8,702 nt of DNA from Spirochaetaceae bacterium (lineage in GTDB: Bacteria > Spirochaetota > Spirochaetia > Treponematales > Breznakiellaceae), in the NCBI GenBank assembly GCA_031280455.1, contig JAITGR010000116.1:1-8702 (forward strand). Reading direction: 5' to 3'. The translations under genes were made by a program, and so were the position numbers. The notes beneath the pieces were generated by a model, which worked only from the letters and a program-made list of their open reading frames with translations, searched no databases and had not been told where the DNA came from. Shown piece by piece: positions 5,952 to 8,702 of this stretch (its first letter is position 1; the number at the start of each line of letters is the position of its first letter).

Positions 5952-7307
5952 ATGCGTAGTATAAAACGAATTGTGCTTAAAAAGGGTGAAGAAGGCCGTA
6001 TCCGGCTGGGGCATCCGTGGGTTTTTGACAACGAAGTCGGCGCTGTGCTGGAGGGGTTTGGCAGCGCGGCGAAACCGGCGGCGCTGGAAGCGGGCGGCAT
6101 TGCCGATGTAGAAAGTTCCCGCAAAGAGTATCTGGGGCGCGCTTTTGTAAACCCGCACTCCAAAATCGTCGCGCGTATCTACAGTCCGTCCAAGGAAGGT
6201 GTCGATGCGGGCTTTTTTAAGCGGCGCATACGCCAGGCGCTGGCGCGGCGGGAACTGTGCGGCCTGGCCGGCAAAAGCGGCCTGGCCGGCGAAAGCGGCC
6301 GTCTGGTGTTTGCCGAAGCGGACGCGCTGCCGGGGCTTATTATCGACCGCTACCTGGGCTGGCCGCTTGACGAATCGTTATTGCCATCGCAAGCGATGGC
6401 AATAACGCCGCCGCAGACTTTTTTTGCCGTGCAGTTTCTTACGGCGGCCATGGACGCGCGCCGCGAAATGATTTGTGCCGCCCTGGGCGAAGTTTTCTCC
6501 GGCGCGCCTGGTTTTTGCGTGATTGAAAAATCCATGGCGGACGTGCGGCGGCTGGAAGGCCTACCCCTCTGCGAGGCGGTACTGGCCGGCGATGCCGGAA
6601 GCGGTGCCATTGTCGTGCGCGAAAACGGCAATCCGCTTGTCGCGCGGCTTTTGGGCGGGCAAAAAACGGGGCTTTTTCTGGACCAAAGGGAAAACCACCG
6701 CCGTGCCGCCGTTTTCGCCCGCGCGCTCGCTGTTGGCAACGCCGCGGGCGCGGGCGCCGGGGAGGAACGCCCGCTTCGTGTGCTGGATGCGTTTTGCTAC
6801 ACCGGCGGTTTTTCCGTTGCGATAGTGCGCGCGTTGCGCGGCGCGCAACGCGGCGCGGAAATTCACGCCTGCGACAGCTCCGAAGCCGCGCTGGAAGACT
6901 TCCGGCTGAACGCGCGGCTGAATGATTTTAACGCGAATCTGGTACACGACGATGTGTTCAGCTTTTTGTCCCGCTGCGAGCGCGGCAAGGAACGTTTCGA
7001 CATGGTTGTGCTCGACCCGCCGGCTTTTGCAAAAACGCATGGCGTGCTTGCCAACGCGATAAGCGGCTACCGCGAAATTAACGCAAAGGCTATCAAGGTG
7101 CTGCGGACGGGCGGTATGCTGGTGAGTTGTTCCTGCAGTCAAGCTCTGGACGCTGCCGCGTTCCGCCGTGTGCTGACTCAGGCGGCGCTGGAGGCCGGGC
7201 GTAGGCTGCGGTGTCTGGACTTTACCATCCAGTCGCCCGACCATCCGGTTCTTCTGGGGTACGATGAATCGCTTTACTTAAAAGCCGCCTTCTGCGTCGT
7301 AGAATAG
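5952..7307 (+). CDS. rlmI: RlmI-family class I SAM-dependent rRNA cytosine-C5 methyltransferase
   Basis: The 451-residue protein matches the layout of E. coli RlmI (396 residues), which methylates C1962 of 23S rRNA. An N-terminal PUA-like domain with GRIRLGHPWVFDNEVG (15-30) is followed by the EEHP-type linker ending LPGLIIDRY (126-134). The Rossmann methyltransferase domain has FLDQRENHR (242-250), motif I VLDAFCYTGGFSV (277-289), the acidic ribose-binding site CDSSEAAL (307-314), motif IV VVLDPPAFAK (352-361) and the Cys-containing motif VI SCSCSQ (392-397). Two oddities explain part of the extra length. One is an 18-bp in-frame tandem duplication (GLAGKS/GLAGES, 104-115). The other is about 20 additional residues (about 135-158), containing a perfect DNA palindrome, between DRY and VQFL. 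The start is ATG 5952 after TTGGTGGTAG; the open frame upstream to 5328 is a shadow of the peptidase gene. Exact target specificity (RlmI versus a relative) is inferred. Confidence 0.9.
   Translation: MRSIKRIVLKKGEEGRIRLGHPWVFDNEVGAVLEGFGSAAKPAALEAGGIADVESSRKEYLGRAFVNPHSKIVARIYSPSKEGVDAGFFKRRIRQALARRELCGLAGKSGLAGESGRLVFAEADALPGLIIDRYLGWPLDESLLPSQAMAITPPQTFFAVQFLTAAMDARREMICAALGEVFSGAPGFCVIEKSMADVRRLEGLPLCEAVLAGDAGSGAIVVRENGNPLVARLLGGQKTGLFLDQRENHRRAAVFARALAVGNAAGAGAGEERPLRVLDAFCYTGGFSVAIVRALRGAQRGAEIHACDSSEAALEDFRLNARLNDFNANLVHDDVFSFLSRCERGKERFDMVVLDPPAFAKTHGVLANAISGYREINAKAIKVLRTGGMLVSCSCSQALDAAAFRRVLTQAALEAGRRLRCLDFTIQSPDHPVLLGYDESLYLKAAFCVVE
6261..6296 (+). repeat. 18-bp tandem duplication inside the methyltransferase gene
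   Basis: Two adjacent 18-bp units (6261-6278 and 6279-6296), identical at 17 of 18 positions, encode GLAGKS and GLAGES. The duplication is in frame and sits just before the conserved LVFAEADALPGL segment. E. coli RlmI has a single shorter stretch there. It is probably a recent slippage product. Confidence 0.8.
6376..6407. repeat. Perfect 32-nt palindrome within the methyltransferase gene
   Basis: CGTTATTGCCATCGC (6376-6390) and its exact reverse complement (6393-6407) are separated only by AA. It lies in frame within the gene, encodes about residues 142-152, and falls in a segment absent from E. coli RlmI. The core GCCATCGCAAGCGATGGC (6383-6400) matches 2209-2226 in the intergenic 83-bp element at 17 of 18 positions. 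Relationship by transposition is inferred, since short symmetrical sequences can converge. Confidence 0.85.
6830..6852. repeat. 11-bp-arm palindrome in the methyltransferase gene
   Basis: CGCGTTGCGCG (6830-6840) and CGCGCAACGCG (6842-6852) are perfect inverted copies around one base. They encode part of RALRGAQRGA just after motif I. The composition is highly GC-biased, so chance is more likely here than for the 6376-6407 palindrome. Confidence 0.5.
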
Positions 7308-7451
7308 GGTAACGCTGATTAAATTGAGAATTGAGAATGGAAAAATCCGCGAATGTACGCGAATTATAACGAATATAGCGCCATTATTGGCATTATTCGT
7401 GTTCATTCGCGTAATTCGCGGTTTAATTCCGGTTTAATCGGCGTTTCCTTA
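7305..7451. repeat. Long nested palindromic element between convergent genes
   Basis: This roughly 147-bp unit fills the whole gap between the methyltransferase and the glycine-rich gene. The outer arms are TAGGGTAACGCTGATTAAAT (7305-7324) and the inverted GGTTTAATCGGCGTTTCCTTA (7431-7451), which match imperfectly. An inner imperfect hairpin has arms at 7347-7375 and 7394-7421. These carry three GCGAAT-type hexamers (7349, 7359, 7369) and three inverted copies (7395, 7405, 7414) at 9-10 base steps. At the centre is GCCA-TTAT-TGGC (7380-7391). The outer tips include both genes' stop codons (TAG 7305-7307; TAA on the minus strand at 7451-7449). TAGGG occurs at both ends (7305-7309, 7450-7454). 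No coding capacity. It may stop transcription from both sides, but no U-tract typical of an intrinsic terminator is visible. Confidence 0.75.
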
Positions 7452-8702
7452 GGGCGCTGGAACAAAGGCGAAGCGCACAATGACGATGCCGCTTTTGCCT
7501 TTGCCGCCCGCGCCGTTCCAGCCGCCTTGTCCGCCTGAACCGTAGCGCGTAGGCACCCAGCTTACATTGTTCGAGCCAACATCTGAGGAGAGCGGGCCGC
7601 CTTCGGCGTAGGTAACCTCGGCGCCGCTTATCCAGCTTTTTTTACCCGGCCCTTGCCCCCTGGTATAGCCGCCGCCGTTTGAGGCCCATGTAAAAGTTCC
7701 CGGGCCGCCCGCGCCGCCGCCCCCGCCGCAGTAATCACCGACATCGCCCGCCTGGCCGGAGTTCCCGCTGCCGCCGGCGTTCCCAAAGAACTTCTCCGGC
7801 GCAAGACCGCTTCCCGCGCTTGGCACAGGCCGTGACGCAATGTAGCCCGCGTTGCCGCCGCATGAGCCACCGGCATTGCCGTTGCGGTTTTGGTTAGGCC
7901 CACTGCGAAAAGCGCCGCCGCCCCCGCCTTTTACCTGTATAGTAGTAATGCCGCCGCCGGCAAGCGAAGAATCGCCGCCGTTGCCGCCGTTGCTGCCCTG
8001 GTTTCCTGCCGCGCCGAAAGTGCCTATCGTTACCGTATACGTTCCCGCGGGAAGGGTGTACGCATCGTCCTCGCCGTAACCGCCCGCGCCGCCGCCGCCG
8101 CCCGGATAGGTCGCCCCGCCACCCCCGCCTCCGCCGGCGACCAAAAGCAGCCATGTTTTGCCCGCCGCCGCCGGCCGTGTTACGTTCAACGAGCCGTTTG
8201 CTGTAAAGGTGTGTATTTCATGGTAGCCGGCGGTATCGCCGCTATCTACCCGTATAAACGTTCGTGTGCCGTTTGTAGATGTAGCCATAGCCGCGGCGGC
8301 ATCGAAGGCGCGCGCCTGGAAGGTCGCGGTTTTTGACAACGCGGGAATCTCCGCCACCGTAACCGTCGCCGTAATCGTCGCGGTGCCGCTGGCCGCCGCC
8401 GTCAGCGTGCAGGACGCGCCCTGCGCCGCGACGCTCACCTTGGCGGGGTCGCTCGTGCTCCAGGTAATATCCGTGGCAAGGCCGCCGGTAACGTCCAGCG
8501 CCGCCTCCAGCGTCCCCGTGTCGCCCACCTTCAACAACGGCAGGTAGCCGGAACCGGCCGCCGCCTCTACCGAAAGCGACAGCCACAGCGCCGTAAGCGT
8601 TACCGTCTGGCCGTCCGTCACAAACCACGCCGCAGGCACCGGAGCCTCGTCCGCGTACAATTCCGTTTGCGCCGCCGCGTTCTGCCAGCCGATAAACTCG
8701 TA
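7449..8702 (-). CDS. Glycine-rich surface protein with InlB-type repeat and BIG2 domain (N-terminus cut)
   Basis: The frame is open from the right edge for 417 residues to a TAA at 7449; the start lies outside the window. Residues 1-40 (YEFIGWQNAA to TLTALW) look like the end of an InlB B-repeat (Listeria-Bacteroides repeat). About 41-132 resembles a bacterial Ig-like group 2 domain, with ITWSTSDPAKVSV and LTAAASGTATITAT. From about 160 the segment GYHEIHTFTANGSLNV leads into a glycine-rich domain with several GGGGGGG-type runs. It ends in GGKGKSGIVIVRF (399-411), the closing motif seen in many glycine-rich phage-fibre-like and spirochaete surface proteins. Both modules point to an exported or cell-surface adhesin-like protein, although the signal peptide cannot be seen here. 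A TTG at 8660 is not the start, because the preceding 14 codons continue the InlB-type repeat. Exact function is unknown. Confidence 0.85.
   Translation of the reverse strand, partial: YEFIGWQNAAAQTELYADEAPVPAAWFVTDGQTVTLTALWLSLSVEAAAGSGYLPLLKVGDTGTLEAALDVTGGLATDITWSTSDPAKVSVAAQGASCTLTAAASGTATITATVTVAEIPALSKTATFQARAFDAAAAMATSTNGTRTFIRVDSGDTAGYHEIHTFTANGSLNVTRPAAAGKTWLLLVAGGGGGGGATYPGGGGGAGGYGEDDAYTLPAGTYTVTIGTFGAAGNQGSNGGNGGDSSLAGGGITTIQVKGGGGGAFRSGPNQNRNGNAGGSCGGNAGYIASRPVPSAGSGLAPEKFFGNAGGSGNSGQAGDVGDYCGGGGGAGGPGTFTWASNGGGYTRGQGPGKKSWISGAEVTYAEGGPLSSDVGSNNVSWVPTRYGSGGQGGWNGAGGKGKSGIVIVRFAFVPAP

Noticed and set aside
7347..7421. CRISPR-like array
   Set aside because: The repeated hexamers are too short and too closely spaced, in inverted orientation, with no spacers of uniform length and no cas genes.
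7852..8547. Plus-strand open frames opposite the glycine-rich gene
   Set aside because: They are Pro/Ala-rich shadows of glycine codons on the other strand, with no domain recognised.
8658..8660. TTG at 8660 as the start of the glycine-rich protein
   Set aside because: The reading frame continues without a stop to the window edge, and those residues continue an InlB-type repeat. The true start lies outside.

Overview
The window most likely comes from a spirochaete, probably a Treponema-type gut bacterium. This is inferred from gene content and was not tested by a search. It combines a long M16C (PreP-like) peptidase, a stand-alone ispF, a GldA/GldF/GldG-type ABC system, and a surface protein with InlB-repeat, BIG2 and glycine-rich modules. 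The DNA is fairly GC-rich, and starts are set by strong GGAGG Shine-Dalgarno sites.

Layout. Most genes lie on the minus strand. From right to left, a leftward unit begins with a putative promoter at 5835-5863. It encodes the M16C peptidase (5810-2742), whose stop overlaps the ispF start by one base (TAATG), and ispF ends at 2257. A 275-bp gap with three separate palindromic repeats follows. Next come three closely spaced leftward genes for an ABC-2 export or remodelling system: ATPase (1981-1025), permease (1003-266) and a GldG-like auxiliary protein (from 248, cut by the left edge). On the plus strand, divergent from the peptidase, is an RlmI-family 23S rRNA cytosine methyltransferase (5952-7307). 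It converges on a leftward glycine-rich surface protein (7449-8702), cut at its N-terminus by the right edge.

Working together. The peptidase (peptide turnover) and IspF (MEP isoprenoid pathway) appear transcriptionally and translationally coupled, although their biochemistry is unrelated. The ABC genes form one complex. The methyltransferase and surface protein share only the convergent intergenic repeat.

The most unusual feature is a set of palindromic repeats. (i) A long (about 147 bp) and a short (44 bp) element share arms built on AAYGCTGATTARAT. (ii) An 83-bp element with 15-bp inverted ends sits directly on the ispF stop codon. (iii) A perfect 32-nt palindrome lies inside the methyltransferase reading frame, at a point where the protein has about 20 extra residues compared with E. 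coli RlmI. Its 18-bp core matches the core of element (ii) at 17 of 18 positions. Three genes have their stop codons exactly at the tips of these palindromes without apparent truncation. This resembles a mobile palindromic-element population, comparable in concept to Rickettsia palindromic elements, that can enter genes in frame. No tRNA, rRNA, CRISPR array or transposase gene was seen.
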